A stretch of DNA of 64,000 nucleotides from Granulicella sp. S190 (GTDB lineage Bacteria; Acidobacteriota; Terriglobia; Terriglobales; Acidobacteriaceae), in assembly GCF_009766095.1 (NCBI RefSeq), contig NZ_LMUD01000014.1:509588-573587 (forward strand), in the 5' to 3' direction. Under the pieces are notes generated by a model. It was not told the DNA's origin. It ran no database searches and saw only the letters and a program-made list of their open reading frames with translations. Below, in pieces: positions 35,142 through 44,340 of the stretch. The translations under genes were made by a program, and so were the position numbers. The first letter of the stretch is position 1. Every line of letters starts with the position of its first letter.

Positions 35142-35642
35142 ATGGCATCCGATAACAGCTTCGATGTAGTGAGCAAGGTAGAGCTTCAGGAAGTGAAGAA
35201 TGCGATTGACCAGGCCTCGAAGGAGGTCCATGCCCGCTTCGATTTGAAGGATTCGAAGTCGAAGATTGAGTTGGAGGGGACGGATACGATTCAGCTGGCG
35301 TCGCAGGACGAGTACAAGCTGCAGGCGGTGACGGAGATTCTGTCGCAGAAGCTGGTGAAGCGCGGCGTGTCGCTGAAGAACCTTGAGTTCGAGAAGATTG
35401 AGCCGGCGGCGAACTCGAGCGTGCGGCAGAAGATCAAGCTGGTGCAGGGGATTCCGTCGGAGAAGGCGAAGATTATCGTGGCGGCGATCAAGGACTCGAA
35501 GAAGAAGGCGCAGGCGAGTATTCAGGGCGATACGGTGCGGGTGGTGAGCAAGGATCGCGATGTGCTGCAAGAGGTGATGGCGCTGCTGAAGGGGAAGGAT
35601 ATCGGCGTCGAGCTGCAGTTCACCAACTTCCGCTCCAACTAG
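35142..35642 (+). CDS. YajQ-family nucleotide-binding protein
   Basis: A 166-residue protein with the complete YajQ layout: N-terminal NSFDVVSKVELQEVKNAIDQ (residues 4-23), DLKDSKSKIELEG near residue 38, SEKAKIIVAAIKDSKKKAQA in the middle, and a terminal LQFTNFR. YajQ proteins have two ferredoxin-like domains and bind cyclic di-GMP or RNA in different species; the ligand here is not shown. GAAGGAAG precedes the ATG. It follows tatD by 71 bases. Confidence 0.92.
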   Translation: MASDNSFDVVSKVELQEVKNAIDQASKEVHARFDLKDSKSKIELEGTDTIQLASQDEYKLQAVTEILSQKLVKRGVSLKNLEFEKIEPAANSSVRQKIKLVQGIPSEKAKIIVAAIKDSKKKAQASIQGDTVRVVSKDRDVLQEVMALLKGKDIGVELQFTNFRSN

Positions 35643-35785
35643 AGGGACGGTGTTCGGGAGGCGGCAGGGCGCTTGGCCTGGGCTGTCTCGCCGGATTTCA
35701 GGACGATTGTTGCGATCAACATTTTGAGTTACTTTTTCGAGCCTATTCTGAAGCCAAATCCACATCCTGATACTCTGACTATCAA

Positions 35786-36790
35786 GTGAGTACGCTCTCC
35801 ATCGCGACCGCAGCCGAGGTGTTTGAGCTCCTCCGTGAGGATCTCGCCGCTATCGAGCACGAGTTCGGGCGGCAGTCGGCCTCGAACGTCGAAGTGATTA
35901 CCGACATTGCGCGGTATCTTATCGCGGGCGGCGGGAAGCGTATTCGGCCACTGCTGCTGCTGCTTTCGGCGAAGGCTTTGGGTTGCACCAGCGAGAGCCG
36001 CATTCGGCTGGGCGCGGTGGTGGAGATGCTGCATACCGCGACGCTGGTTCACGACGACATTATCGATGAGGCCGATACGCGGCGAGGGAGACCCTCTTCA
36101 AACACTACGTGGGGCAATGCGAAGTGCGTGCTGGCCGGTGACTGGCTATACATGCAGTCGTTCTCGACGGCGCTTGAGGAGCGGAACTTCCGGGTGCTGG
36201 ACCTGCTGATCTCGCTGACTCAACAGATGGTGGAGGGTGAGCTTCTGCAGATCGAGAAGCTGGGGCACCTGATTAATGAAGAAGAGTACTTCGACCTGAT
36301 CTTCCGCAAGACGGCGTGCCTATTCAAGGTCTCGATGCAGCTTGGGGCGGCTATCACGCCGGGCCACGGCATCGGCGACCCGGAGGAGCTGGAGGCGCAG
36401 CTTGGCGAGTACGGCCGCAACCTGGGGCTGGCGTTCCAGATCGTCGACGATGTGCTGGACCTTACGGCTGCCGAAGATGTGCTGGGCAAGCCGGTGGCGT
36501 CGGATCTTCGCGAGGGGAAAGCAACTCTTGCTGTGATCCACGCACTGGAGCGCGGGACGGGAGCCGACCGCGAGGCTATTCGAACGGTTCTGGCCGATCG
36601 CAGCTTTGACCGCGTCTCGCATCCGCAGATTCTGGAGATCCTGCAGCGTCATGGATCGATCGACTACGCCATGGATACAGCGTGTGCGTATGCTGAGGCC
36701 GCGCGGATGACCATCGCCGATCTGCCTGAGACCGAGGCCAAGCGCGCTCTGCTATGGGTTCCGGGCTTTGTGACGTCGCGGGACCGGTAG
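35786..36790 (+). CDS. polyprenyl diphosphate synthase (octaprenyl/solanesyl type)
   Basis: A 334-residue all-trans prenyltransferase that lengthens isoprenoid chains for quinones or carriers. The first Asp-rich motif is VHDDIIDEADTRRGRPSSN (about residues 88-106) and the second FQIVDDVLD; GGGKRIRPLLLLL carries the conserved diphosphate-binding Arg. The residue before the first motif and the length suggest a C30-C45 product, supplying the menaquinone side chain. The start is a GTG at 35786 with poor ribosome-binding sequence; no later start preserves the N-terminus. Confidence 0.9.
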   Translation: MSTLSIATAAEVFELLREDLAAIEHEFGRQSASNVEVITDIARYLIAGGGKRIRPLLLLLSAKALGCTSESRIRLGAVVEMLHTATLVHDDIIDEADTRRGRPSSNTTWGNAKCVLAGDWLYMQSFSTALEERNFRVLDLLISLTQQMVEGELLQIEKLGHLINEEEYFDLIFRKTACLFKVSMQLGAAITPGHGIGDPEELEAQLGEYGRNLGLAFQIVDDVLDLTAAEDVLGKPVASDLREGKATLAVIHALERGTGADREAIRTVLADRSFDRVSHPQILEILQRHGSIDYAMDTACAYAEAARMTIADLPETEAKRALLWVPGFVTSRDR

Positions 36791-36840
36791 AAGAGACTAC
36801 CTCCTTTGCTCGCTCGGCGAAGTCTGCCCAGAAAAGCTCC

Positions 36841-37428
36841 CTAGTCCCTTATATATTCCATGGTGTTGTTGACGTAGCCTGCCGAGCCACCTTCGGAGAC
36901 GATCTTGCCGGGATTTCCGAGCACGATCGATAAAGGCGGGACATCGAAGTTGACGTAGGCTCCGGGTGCGATGAGCGCTTCGCGGCCGATGGTAATACTG
37001 CCGACGATGACTGCGTTCGCTCCGACCCACACGCGATCTTCGAGAACCGGAGCTCCGGGGTTAGGCCCGCGGCTGGTGGCGCCGATGGTTACGCCCTGGG
37101 CGATGTTGACGTTTGCTCCCAGTACGGCGTCAGGGCTGATGACAACCCCGCCAAAGTGACCCAGATAAAGTCCAGGCCCGATGCCAGCCCTGGGAGAGAT
37201 ATCGAATCCGTAACGGAAGTAGTAGTGCTGGAAGAGGATTCGGTTATAGATATAGGCGATGATCCACGGGGAGTGCTTGCGTTCGCGATAGAAGGCGACT
37301 TTGCGAAGGTAGAAGGTAAACCGAAAGCCCGGACAGCGAACGTAACATGATACGAAAGAGCGCCAGTCTGTCTTACCACAGTAGCGGTAAAGATCTGCTT
37401 GTACGACCCGCCACAGTGAAGAGAACAC
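36841..37428 (-). CDS. serine acetyltransferase-like hexapeptide protein
   Basis: A 195-residue left-handed beta-helix acyltransferase of the CysE class. The N-terminal helical part (LWRVVQADLYRYCGK) is shorter than in E. coli CysE. The hexapeptide repeats run from about residue 85 and include GLYLGHFGGVVISPDAVLG, with the catalytic His, and IAQGVTIGATSRG. The GTG at 37428 follows AAAGGAAGCGAAGG and starts where homology starts; a frame to 37512 would overlap xseB. It may make O-acetylserine for cysteine synthesis, which would fit the neighbouring methionine gene, or act on a polysaccharide sugar. Confidence 0.75.
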   Translation of the reverse strand: MFSSLWRVVQADLYRYCGKTDWRSFVSCYVRCPGFRFTFYLRKVAFYRERKHSPWIIAYIYNRILFQHYYFRYGFDISPRAGIGPGLYLGHFGGVVISPDAVLGANVNIAQGVTIGATSRGPNPGAPVLEDRVWVGANAVIVGSITIGREALIAPGAYVNFDVPPLSIVLGNPGKIVSEGGSAGYVNNTMEYIRD

Positions 37429-37474
37429 GTGCCTTCGCTTCCTTTCAGACTTGCAGATTTTAGACTTGGTGATT

Positions 37475-37717
37475 CTACGCTTCACCTTGGTTGACGCCGT
37501 CAAGCTCGTCAAGGTCTACGGTCTTCATTCCTTTTCTTCCCTGATCTACCAGTACCTGAATCTTACCCTCTGCGGCCTCCAACTCTTTTTTGCAGTCATT
37601 TGAGAGCTTTATTCCGTCCTCAAAGAGACGCACCGAGTCTTCGAGAGAGAGATCTCCACGTTCGAGCTTCTCAACCACTGTCTCGAGCGCCTTCAAGTGT
37701 TCTTCAAAGTCAGCCAT
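37475..37717 (-). CDS. xseB: exodeoxyribonuclease VII small subunit
   Basis: An 80-residue helical protein with the XseB pattern [20 protein letters not shown] then [20 protein letters not shown]. It forms the small subunit of exonuclease VII, which degrades single-stranded DNA; XseA is not in the window. Its start shares one base with the stop of the methyltransferase/MTHFR gene, so the two are co-translated despite unrelated functions. Confidence 0.9.
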   Translation of the reverse strand: MADFEEHLKALETVVEKLERGDLSLEDSVRLFEDGIKLSNDCKKELEAAEGKIQVLVDQGRKGMKTVDLDELDGVNQGEA

Positions 37718-39657
37718 TATGCAACCTCAACTTCTGCCAGTCCGAGGACATCGGCGGCGACGCTATATCGTCCGAAGGGTGCGCTGACCTGGACCCCCTG
37801 CACCATGGGTCTGGCCTCGGCGAGCATCTCCTGCGCGATCCTGACGCCTTCCATCCGGCCAGCTTCGGGCGAGGCTGCGGCAGCCATGCGCGCGATGATC
37901 TCGTCCGGCATGCTGACCCGCAGATCGTTCTTCATAAACTCGGCGTTGCGCAGGCTGGTGAGGGGCCAGATGCCGGCGACGACCGGAATGCGAAACTGTT
38001 CGATGCGGCGCAGGAACTCCTCGAGAACGCGCATATCGAAGACCGGCTGGGTGATGGCGAACTCCGCGCCTGCCTCTACCTTGAAGGCAAATCGGCGCAC
38101 CTCCTGGTCCATATCCTGAACGCCAGGGTTGGCCGCCACCGAGATAGTGAAGCCGGTGGACTCTCCGATGGAGTTCTTTCCGATATCGAGGCCGTAGTTC
38201 AGGTTATGCACGACGTTGACCAGGCCGATGGCGTCGACATCGAAGACCGCCGTGGCGTTGGGGTAGTTACCCAGCTTGGGTGGATCGCCGGTGAGGCAAA
38301 GGATGTTCTTGAGCCCGATCGAGGAGGCGCCGAGCAGATCGCTCTGAATGCTGAGGACGTTTCGGTCGCGGCAGGTGTAGTGCAGAATCGTCTCGATACC
38401 GACATGCTGCTGGATCTGGACGCAGAGGCTCTGCGCGCTCATTCTTGCGCTGGCTCGCGGGGAGTCCGGCACGTTGATAGCGTCTACGCCGAGCCGATGC
38501 AGTTGCGCGGCGCCGTCGAGCTCTTTGCTGCAGTCGATTCCCTTCGGTGGGACGATCTCCACCATGGTGACAAAGTCGCCTGCGGCGATCATGCCACCGA
38601 TCTTCGAGCGCTCTGCCAGGGGCGGCGGCGCGACCTTGCTCTCTGCTGAGATAGCAGCCTTGCCTGCGCCGGATCGTTGCATGATCTCGACGCCGCCCTC
38701 CATGGCATCGAGGGCACGCAGCGAACTCTTCATCGCGCGGGTATAGCTCGGCGTGGTTCCACAACATCCGCCGACGATGCTTGCTCCAGCTTTGACCAGC
38801 TTTCGGGTGAAGCTGGCCATATATTCGGGCGAGGTCAGGTAGATGGTTCTGCCCTCTACGGCGCGGGGGATGCCGGCGTTCGGCATGGCGGCGAGCGGCA
38901 GGGGAGTAAGCGGGCGCATGCGTTCGATCACGCTCAGAACAGTGGCAGGCCCTGCGCTGCAGTTACAGCCCACGGCATCGGCCCCCCAGGAAGTGAGCTT
39001 CAGCGCTGCTGTCTCGGCAGAGGCTCCATCGAGGCAGTTCCCTTCTTCGTCCACAGTCATCATGACAACGACGGGCGTTCCCGGAGCTACCTGGTGCGCG
39101 GCGAGGATGACCTGTTCCGCTTCAGCGAGCGAGGTCATGGTTTCGACGATCAGCAGATCGGCGCCCACGCCGGGTCCACCTTCTACCAAGGCCTGGATCT
39201 GTTCCGCGAAGGCGGCGCGCGCCTCGTCCAGACCGACTTTCCCCAGCGGCTCCAGCCTGACGCCCAATGGCCCGATGGATCCGGCGACGAATGCCTCGCT
39301 GGCCTGCTTGTCGCGGATCTGGTTCACGGACTCGCGCGCGAGCTTTACCCCGGCTGCGTTGATGGCGTGGACCTGATCCTGCAGGCCGTGAAGGCCGAGA
39401 CGAAATCTGTTACCGCCGAAGGTATTGGTTTCGATGACCTCTGCGCCTGCCTGAAGATACTCGGCGTGAATCTCCCGGACCATCTCCGGTTGGGAGAGGT
39501 TCAGCTCGTCGTAGCAGCGGTTGATGAAGACACCCCGCGCGTACAACATGGTGCCCATGGCGCCGTCGCACAGCACGGTTTCGCCGGCGAACAGCCGGTC
39601 TACTGCGGAAGACCCCGCGCCAGACACCACCTTCGTACCGCCAACAACATCCGCCAT
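37717..39657 (-). CDS. bifunctional homocysteine S-methyltransferase/methylenetetrahydrofolate reductase
   Basis: A 646-residue fusion. Residues about 15-330 are a homocysteine S-methyltransferase barrel with zinc Cys residues in [10 protein letters not shown] and [10 protein letters not shown]. Residues about 355-640 are a MetF-type flavin reductase with [16 protein letters not shown] (substrate and FAD contacts) and ALTGDPP-like [10 protein letters not shown]. The product can make methyl donors and methylate homocysteine. The same domain order is known from Bacillus YitJ and is frequent in Acidobacteria. Upstream, in the 60 bases after the start, small inverted repeats are present (39692-39733), but I recognise no riboswitch. 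Confidence 0.92.
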   Translation of the reverse strand: MADVVGGTKVVSGAGSSAVDRLFAGETVLCDGAMGTMLYARGVFINRCYDELNLSQPEMVREIHAEYLQAGAEVIETNTFGGNRFRLGLHGLQDQVHAINAAGVKLARESVNQIRDKQASEAFVAGSIGPLGVRLEPLGKVGLDEARAAFAEQIQALVEGGPGVGADLLIVETMTSLAEAEQVILAAHQVAPGTPVVVMMTVDEEGNCLDGASAETAALKLTSWGADAVGCNCSAGPATVLSVIERMRPLTPLPLAAMPNAGIPRAVEGRTIYLTSPEYMASFTRKLVKAGASIVGGCCGTTPSYTRAMKSSLRALDAMEGGVEIMQRSGAGKAAISAESKVAPPPLAERSKIGGMIAAGDFVTMVEIVPPKGIDCSKELDGAAQLHRLGVDAINVPDSPRASARMSAQSLCVQIQQHVGIETILHYTCRDRNVLSIQSDLLGASSIGLKNILCLTGDPPKLGNYPNATAVFDVDAIGLVNVVHNLNYGLDIGKNSIGESTGFTISVAANPGVQDMDQEVRRFAFKVEAGAEFAITQPVFDMRVLEEFLRRIEQFRIPVVAGIWPLTSLRNAEFMKNDLRVSMPDEIIARMAAAASPEAGRMEGVRIAQEMLAEARPMVQGVQVSAPFGRYSVAADVLGLAEVEVA

Positions 39658-39837
39658 CGTTCTCTCCCAAAGTAGTTCTTATCCTAAGCCAATGGCGGGA
39701 GGTGCTCCAAACCCACGGAGATGGTTGGTTCCGCCGGTCGCTTCCAAACGGTCTGCTGGCGCGTCCTTTGTTATACTCGGCATATAGCCGTGGCCGCCAA
39801 AATCATGCCGCAGCGCTCAGGTTGGAGTTAGTTACCG

Positions 39838-41409
39838 TTGACGAATCGAAGTCTTTTCACCAAGTCTCTCCGTGCCCAGATTCTCTGCGGGCTCCTGATC
39901 GCCCTTGCGACCTCCGTGCTCAGCTCCTGTCATAGCGACAACTTTCTTGCTTACAAGTTTCCCCAGTTCCCCTTCGCCAACCGGCCGGTTCCGCCGAGCC
40001 TGCTGGCGAATCGCGTGATGGTTGGGATAACGGCGAACGGCGGAACCTCGGGCAACCTGGAGATCCTCGACGCACTACGCGACATTCGCAGCAATATTGA
40101 GAACACCAAGATGTCGTTCTCGATCAGCGGCTTCTCGTCCGGCTACCCTAGCATGATCCTCAGCTTCCCCTCCGAGATCGTCGGGTATGTGTACTCCAAT
40201 ACTAACGGTGACGTGCAGATCATCAACTACGGGAAAGAGTCCGATACCGGCTCGGCCGGCACTTTTCCTGGGGCTACTAGCATAGCGATTCCTCCGACCT
40301 TCGGCCATTTTTACGCCGCATTGGGGAGCAGCGGCCTGCTCGAAGTCGTCGATAACACCACGGGCAAGAGCTATGGGATGAATGTGCCGAATGTCTTCCA
40401 GGTGGTCGTCAACCAGGGCGACTCCGTCGTACTGGCGATGGTGCGGAACTCCAACACGGTCTATCGCCTGATCAAGCTGAACGCCAACCAATATGTCACG
40501 GCAACGGCCGCAATCGCAGCAATCGGCGCGGTGGACTGCGAGCCTCTGAACCTTCCTATCTACTGCGTCGTGCCGGTGAATACGGGATCCACGACAACGG
40601 CGTTCGACCGTCCGGTGGGGGCTTACTTCTCGCTCGACGGCAATACGGTTTATGTACTGAACTGCGGCGCGGAGTGCGGTGGAACCGCCTCAAGCGTAAC
40701 CAACCTTCTTCCGGGCGCGCTGTTGGTGAACAGCTACATCAACTCGACCGACCCGGCCCAGCAGAATCCGAACTCGTATTCGTCGACAACTCCCGTCCCG
40801 GGGGGAGTGACGACTGCAGTCGCTGATACGACAACTCTTTACGTGGCAGGCCAGCAGCAACAGCCGGACGGGCTCTTCGCGGGTAATCTCTCCACGATCA
40901 ACCTTGCGAGCAATACCGTGACCAGTGTCACCTCGATCTCTGACGGAACACACAACAAGATTCTTCTCGCGGACGACAATACGCTTTGGATCGGCTCGCA
41001 TCTGTGTGCTACCGGCGAGCGTGCGGCGCGTGCGGCGCAACAGCTCGCAGCTGGTCAGGTCACCGACCAGACGGCGAACTATAACTGCCTCACCCGGGTC
41101 GCGCTGCCTTCAGGGTCGACGCCTATCAGCGCGTCGATCGTTCCTGCCGTCACCCAAGTTCCAAAAGGTAGCACTACTTCACCGGTGATTGTGCCTTTTC
41201 CGAATACGAATCAGAATGAGGCCTACTATGGCGACCTCACCGGTCTCTGCTGGGTTCAAGGCCTGCACAAGATGTACACGGCCTATGGCGGCCAGATTCA
41301 CGCCTTCAATACCGCGGATGGCTCTGAGATCAACAACGTGAACATCATCGTTCAGGGTACAGCGCTCGACGTGGCGTATATGGATGCGGTTACCGACGCC
41401 GCCAACTAA
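39838..41409 (+). CDS. hypothetical lipoprotein, probable beta-propeller
   Basis: A 523-residue protein with a lipoprotein signal (ILCGLLIALATSVLSSC, Cys near residue 31). The mature part is rich in Gly, Ser, Thr and Asn and alternates short strands such as SGLLEVVDNTTGK, GNTVYVLNCGAEC and ADTTTLYVAG, the look of a beta propeller; I count five or six possible blades. It has a few Cys, probably in disulfides. The start is a TTG at 39838 after GTTGGAG; it could be wrong by a few codons. I recognise no named family. It faces away from the methyltransferase gene and is followed by bshB1 after 60 bases. Confidence 0.7.
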   Translation: MTNRSLFTKSLRAQILCGLLIALATSVLSSCHSDNFLAYKFPQFPFANRPVPPSLLANRVMVGITANGGTSGNLEILDALRDIRSNIENTKMSFSISGFSSGYPSMILSFPSEIVGYVYSNTNGDVQIINYGKESDTGSAGTFPGATSIAIPPTFGHFYAALGSSGLLEVVDNTTGKSYGMNVPNVFQVVVNQGDSVVLAMVRNSNTVYRLIKLNANQYVTATAAIAAIGAVDCEPLNLPIYCVVPVNTGSTTTAFDRPVGAYFSLDGNTVYVLNCGAECGGTASSVTNLLPGALLVNSYINSTDPAQQNPNSYSSTTPVPGGVTTAVADTTTLYVAGQQQQPDGLFAGNLSTINLASNTVTSVTSISDGTHNKILLADDNTLWIGSHLCATGERAARAAQQLAAGQVTDQTANYNCLTRVALPSGSTPISASIVPAVTQVPKGSTTSPVIVPFPNTNQNEAYYGDLTGLCWVQGLHKMYTAYGGQIHAFNTADGSEINNVNIIVQGTALDVAYMDAVTDAAN

Positions 41410-41469
41410 GCTGTCCGCTGGTATCCCAAGAGAGCGGCTGGGGGAATCGTTGCGAGTCAGGAGCTGCCC

Positions 41470-42186
41470 TTGATCGATATTCTTGCCATCGCAGCTCACC
41501 GCGACGACGTCGAACAGACCTGCGGCGGTACCCTGCTGGCGATGAATGCGCGTGGCTGGGCGACGGGCATTCTCGACCTGACCCAGGGGGAGTCGGGTAC
41601 CAGGGGCACGGCTGCCGACCGCGAGGCCGAAGCAAACGCTGCAGCGCGCATTCTGAAGGTCGCCCATCGCGAGGCGCTGGACCTGCCCGACGGGAATGTG
41701 GAGAATACGCTGGCTAACCGGCTGAAGCTGGCCGCAGTGATTCGCCGACTGCGCCCGCGAGTCGTGATCCTTCCCTACTGGCAGGGACGCCACCCGGACC
41801 ACTATACTTCGGCGACTTTAGGCTATGAGGCCTGCTTCGTAAGCGGGCTCGCGAAGGTGGCGACGCCTGGCGAGTCTCATCCGCCGCATCGTCCCTATAA
41901 GATCCTGTACGCCAGCCTGTATGCCGATGTGCGCCCAAGCTTTGTGGTGGACATCACCCCGTTTGCCGAGCAGCGTCTACAAGCGCTGCTGGCTTATCGC
42001 TCCCAATATGGCGCACAGACGGAGGGGACAGGCCTCTTCGTACCTGAAGAAGAGATTCGGGAGAGGACGTTTGCCACGGCGCGCCACTATGGCCTGCTTG
42101 CCGGCGTCCGCTATGCCGAACCTTTTGTTCAAAAAGAGGTCGGCCTTGTTGATGACATTGTGATCCTTCCCGTGCAATCAATTTAG
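41470..42186 (+). CDS. bshB1: bacillithiol biosynthesis deacetylase BshB1 type
   Basis: A 238-residue PIG-L (LmbE) zinc deacetylase. Zinc ligands are in AAHRDDVE (residues 8-15; the usual AHPDD has Arg for Pro here) and WQGRHPDH. BshB1 deacetylates N-acetylglucosaminyl-malate in bacillithiol synthesis. The BshB1-specific stretch LDLTQGESGTRGT and DLPDGNVENT supports this over other PIG-L enzymes. Start is TTG at 41470 after AGGAG. bshA and bshC are not in the window. Confidence 0.85.
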   Translation: MIDILAIAAHRDDVEQTCGGTLLAMNARGWATGILDLTQGESGTRGTAADREAEANAAARILKVAHREALDLPDGNVENTLANRLKLAAVIRRLRPRVVILPYWQGRHPDHYTSATLGYEACFVSGLAKVATPGESHPPHRPYKILYASLYADVRPSFVVDITPFAEQRLQALLAYRSQYGAQTEGTGLFVPEEEIRERTFATARHYGLLAGVRYAEPFVQKEVGLVDDIVILPVQSI

Positions 42187-42281
42187 TTACAAATATTATT
42201 GCCTCCGCAATCCGTTGACTCCCGCATCTCGTCATCACAACGAAGGTGCAGTCAGCAACGTGCACTGAGGAGAGGTTCATC

Positions 42282-43238
42282 GTGGAAAAAAAGCTTAACG
42301 ATCTCATAGATAAAGCTCTGTCCCGCCGGAAGTTTCTGGCTGGAGCAGGGACGGCGGCTGCGGGTGCAATGATTATCGGTTGCAACGACAGCACTCCGGC
42401 GCCTACTACAACACCCACACCGACGCCCACCCCGCTTGACATCCCCGATAACGACATTCTGAACTTCGCGCTCAACCTCGAGTATCTTGAGGCTGAGTTT
42501 TATCTCTATGCCGCTACCGGATCTGGTCTTTCCACCGCCGATGCACTCTCCGGCGCCGGCACCACGATCGTTCCGCAAGGCATCGTTGCTGTTCCGTGGA
42601 CCAACGCCTCGTTTGCCCAGTATGCCAATGAGATCGCACAAGACGAGTTGGATCACGTCCGCGCAATCCAGGCTGCCATCACCGCCAACAAAGGCACCCC
42701 CGTTCCGCGTCCTGCCCTTGACCTGACCTTCTTCGCCCCGCTTGCTGTAGCTGCCGGCATCACCAACCCCTCTCCTTTCAATCCGTTCCTCAGCACGAAC
42801 GCCTTCCTTGTCGGCGCCTTCGTGTTCGAAGACGTTGGAGTGACGGCCTATACAGGCGCTGCACCGCTGATCTCCAATAACGCTATCCTGTCTGCCGCTG
42901 CCGGCATCCAGGCCACGGAAGCCTACCACGCTGCCGAGATCCGCACACTGCTCGTTGCCGGGGCTGCGCAGACGGGTGACCAGACTTACGTCAATCTGGC
43001 CAACCAGGTCTCTACGCTCCGCGGCAACATCAGTGCTGCCAGCGGCAACAAGTTAGCCGCTGAAACCGCACTCGGCACGATGAGCATCGTCGCAGCAGAC
43101 GGCAATGCCATTGCGTTCGCTCGGACCACAGACCAGGTGCTCCACATCGTTTACGGTGGCGCTTCTGGCGTTGGCGTATCCAAGGGCGGCTTCTTCCCGA
43201 ATGGCCTCAACGGCAACATCAGCGTAACTGCTTCCTAA
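42282..43238 (+). CDS. Tat-exported ferritin-like protein (copy 1)
   Basis: A 318-residue protein with a twin-arginine lipoprotein signal (SRRKFLAGAGTAAAGAMIIGC), a Thr/Pro-rich linker, and a ferritin-like four-helix domain. Likely di-iron ligands lie in NLEYLEAEFYLYA (Glu), QDELDHVRAI (ExxH) and ATEAYHAAEIRTLL (Glu and His). Members are common in Acidobacteria; catalase, oxidase or iron-storage activity is not established. GGAGAGG precedes the GTG start, and an ATG at 42246 is less likely. It is followed 13 bases later by a paralogue of similar size. Function is inferred only at the fold level. Confidence 0.82.
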   Translation: MEKKLNDLIDKALSRRKFLAGAGTAAAGAMIIGCNDSTPAPTTTPTPTPTPLDIPDNDILNFALNLEYLEAEFYLYAATGSGLSTADALSGAGTTIVPQGIVAVPWTNASFAQYANEIAQDELDHVRAIQAAITANKGTPVPRPALDLTFFAPLAVAAGITNPSPFNPFLSTNAFLVGAFVFEDVGVTAYTGAAPLISNNAILSAAAGIQATEAYHAAEIRTLLVAGAAQTGDQTYVNLANQVSTLRGNISAASGNKLAAETALGTMSIVAADGNAIAFARTTDQVLHIVYGGASGVGVSKGGFFPNGLNGNISVTAS

Positions 43239-43251
43239 GGACGGAGACATC

Positions 43252-44274
43252 ATGGCAACTTTAGAGACACAACAGCTTGACGAGATCATCGTAAACACAC
43301 GCCGAAAGATGCTCACGATGGGAGGAGCCGCGCTTGCCGCGCTCGCCTTCGGCTCAACCAAAAAGGCAGAGGCACAGGCAGCCGCCATCAACGACTTCGA
43401 CATCCTGAACTTCGCCCTGAACCTCGAATACCTGGAAGCTCAGTTCTACAACCTGGCCGTCTACGGCGTCACCATCGATAAGCTGCCGACTCCGATTCCT
43501 GTCGCAGTTAATGGTGGCACCGCCGGAACCGTCACCCTCAGCCCGACGTTCGCTGCAGTTCCTTTCGCGCTCCCGCTCGTAAAGGCATACGCAACCGAGA
43601 CCGCCGGCGAAGAGGGGAAGCATGTCCTCTTTCTTCAGCAGGCGCTCACGACGAATGCAGTCTCGATGCCAAACATCGACCTGTTCAACTCGTTCAATGC
43701 TCTTGCAGTGGCGGCAGGGCTCGGTACCTCCTTCAACCCATTTATGGATGACGCTCACTTCCTAATTGGCGCGTACATCTTCGAAGACGTCGGCGTATCG
43801 GCCTACCATGGAGCAGCGCCTCTAATCGCAGACAAGGTCAACATCCTTCCTGCGGCAGTTGGCATCCACGCGGTCGAGGCCTATCACGCCGGCCTCATCC
43901 GCACCACCATTGCTGGTCTCGATGCCGCTGGCTCACCTTTGCCGACCGGAACCCTTACCAGCTATACCCAGAAGATCTCTGCGGCTCGGTCTGCGCTTGC
44001 AAATCCCGATCCTACGAATCCGATCACCGTTCCCTTCACCACGTTTACAGGATCGGGTGCTGATGACATCGGCGTGCAGACTACGCCGGTTGCCATCAAC
44101 GCCTCCTCGTCGATCTACACCGCTGCAACGATCGTCGACAGCGATCTGAACGCCATGGGCTGGTCCCGTACCACCTCCCAGATCCTGGCGATCGTCACCG
44201 GGACTGCACCAACCGCAGCCTCACCTCACGAGGGAGTCTTCTTCCCCAATGGAATGAACGGTAACATCAACTAA
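43252..44274 (+). CDS. Tat-exported ferritin-like protein (copy 2)
   Basis: A 340-residue paralogue of the preceding gene. The twin-arginine leader is TRRKMLTMGGAALAALAFG with an AEAQA cleavage site, so unlike copy 1 it should be soluble in the periplasm rather than lipid-anchored. Di-iron positions recur in NLEYLEAQFYNLA, AGEEGKHVLFL and AVEAYHAGLIRTT. GGACGG precedes the ATG. The two genes are adjacent, so they probably arose by duplication and may form a heteromer. A strong terminator follows. Confidence 0.82.
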   Translation: MATLETQQLDEIIVNTRRKMLTMGGAALAALAFGSTKKAEAQAAAINDFDILNFALNLEYLEAQFYNLAVYGVTIDKLPTPIPVAVNGGTAGTVTLSPTFAAVPFALPLVKAYATETAGEEGKHVLFLQQALTTNAVSMPNIDLFNSFNALAVAAGLGTSFNPFMDDAHFLIGAYIFEDVGVSAYHGAAPLIADKVNILPAAVGIHAVEAYHAGLIRTTIAGLDAAGSPLPTGTLTSYTQKISAARSALANPDPTNPITVPFTTFTGSGADDIGVQTTPVAINASSSIYTAATIVDSDLNAMGWSRTTSQILAIVTGTAPTAASPHEGVFFPNGMNGNIN

Positions 44275-44303
44275 CAAGCAGGAAGCAATAGAACAACGAC
44301 GAG

Positions 44304-44335
44304 CCGCCGGCAGATCAGCCGGCGGTTCTTTTTTT
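44304..44335 (+). terminator. intrinsic terminator after the ferritin-like pair
   Basis: CCGCCGGC (44304-44311) and GCCGGCGG (44318-44325) pair around a six-base loop and are followed by TTCTTTTTTT. It lies 30 bases past the second ferritin-like gene and also separates it from the convergent P-loop gene. Confidence 0.9.
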
Positions 44336-44340
44336 CGCCG

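Noticed and set aside
39658..39837. Known SAM or SAH riboswitch upstream of the methyltransferase/MTHFR gene
   Set aside because: I could not find the conserved core of any class; only short inverted repeats are present, reported as a weak finding.
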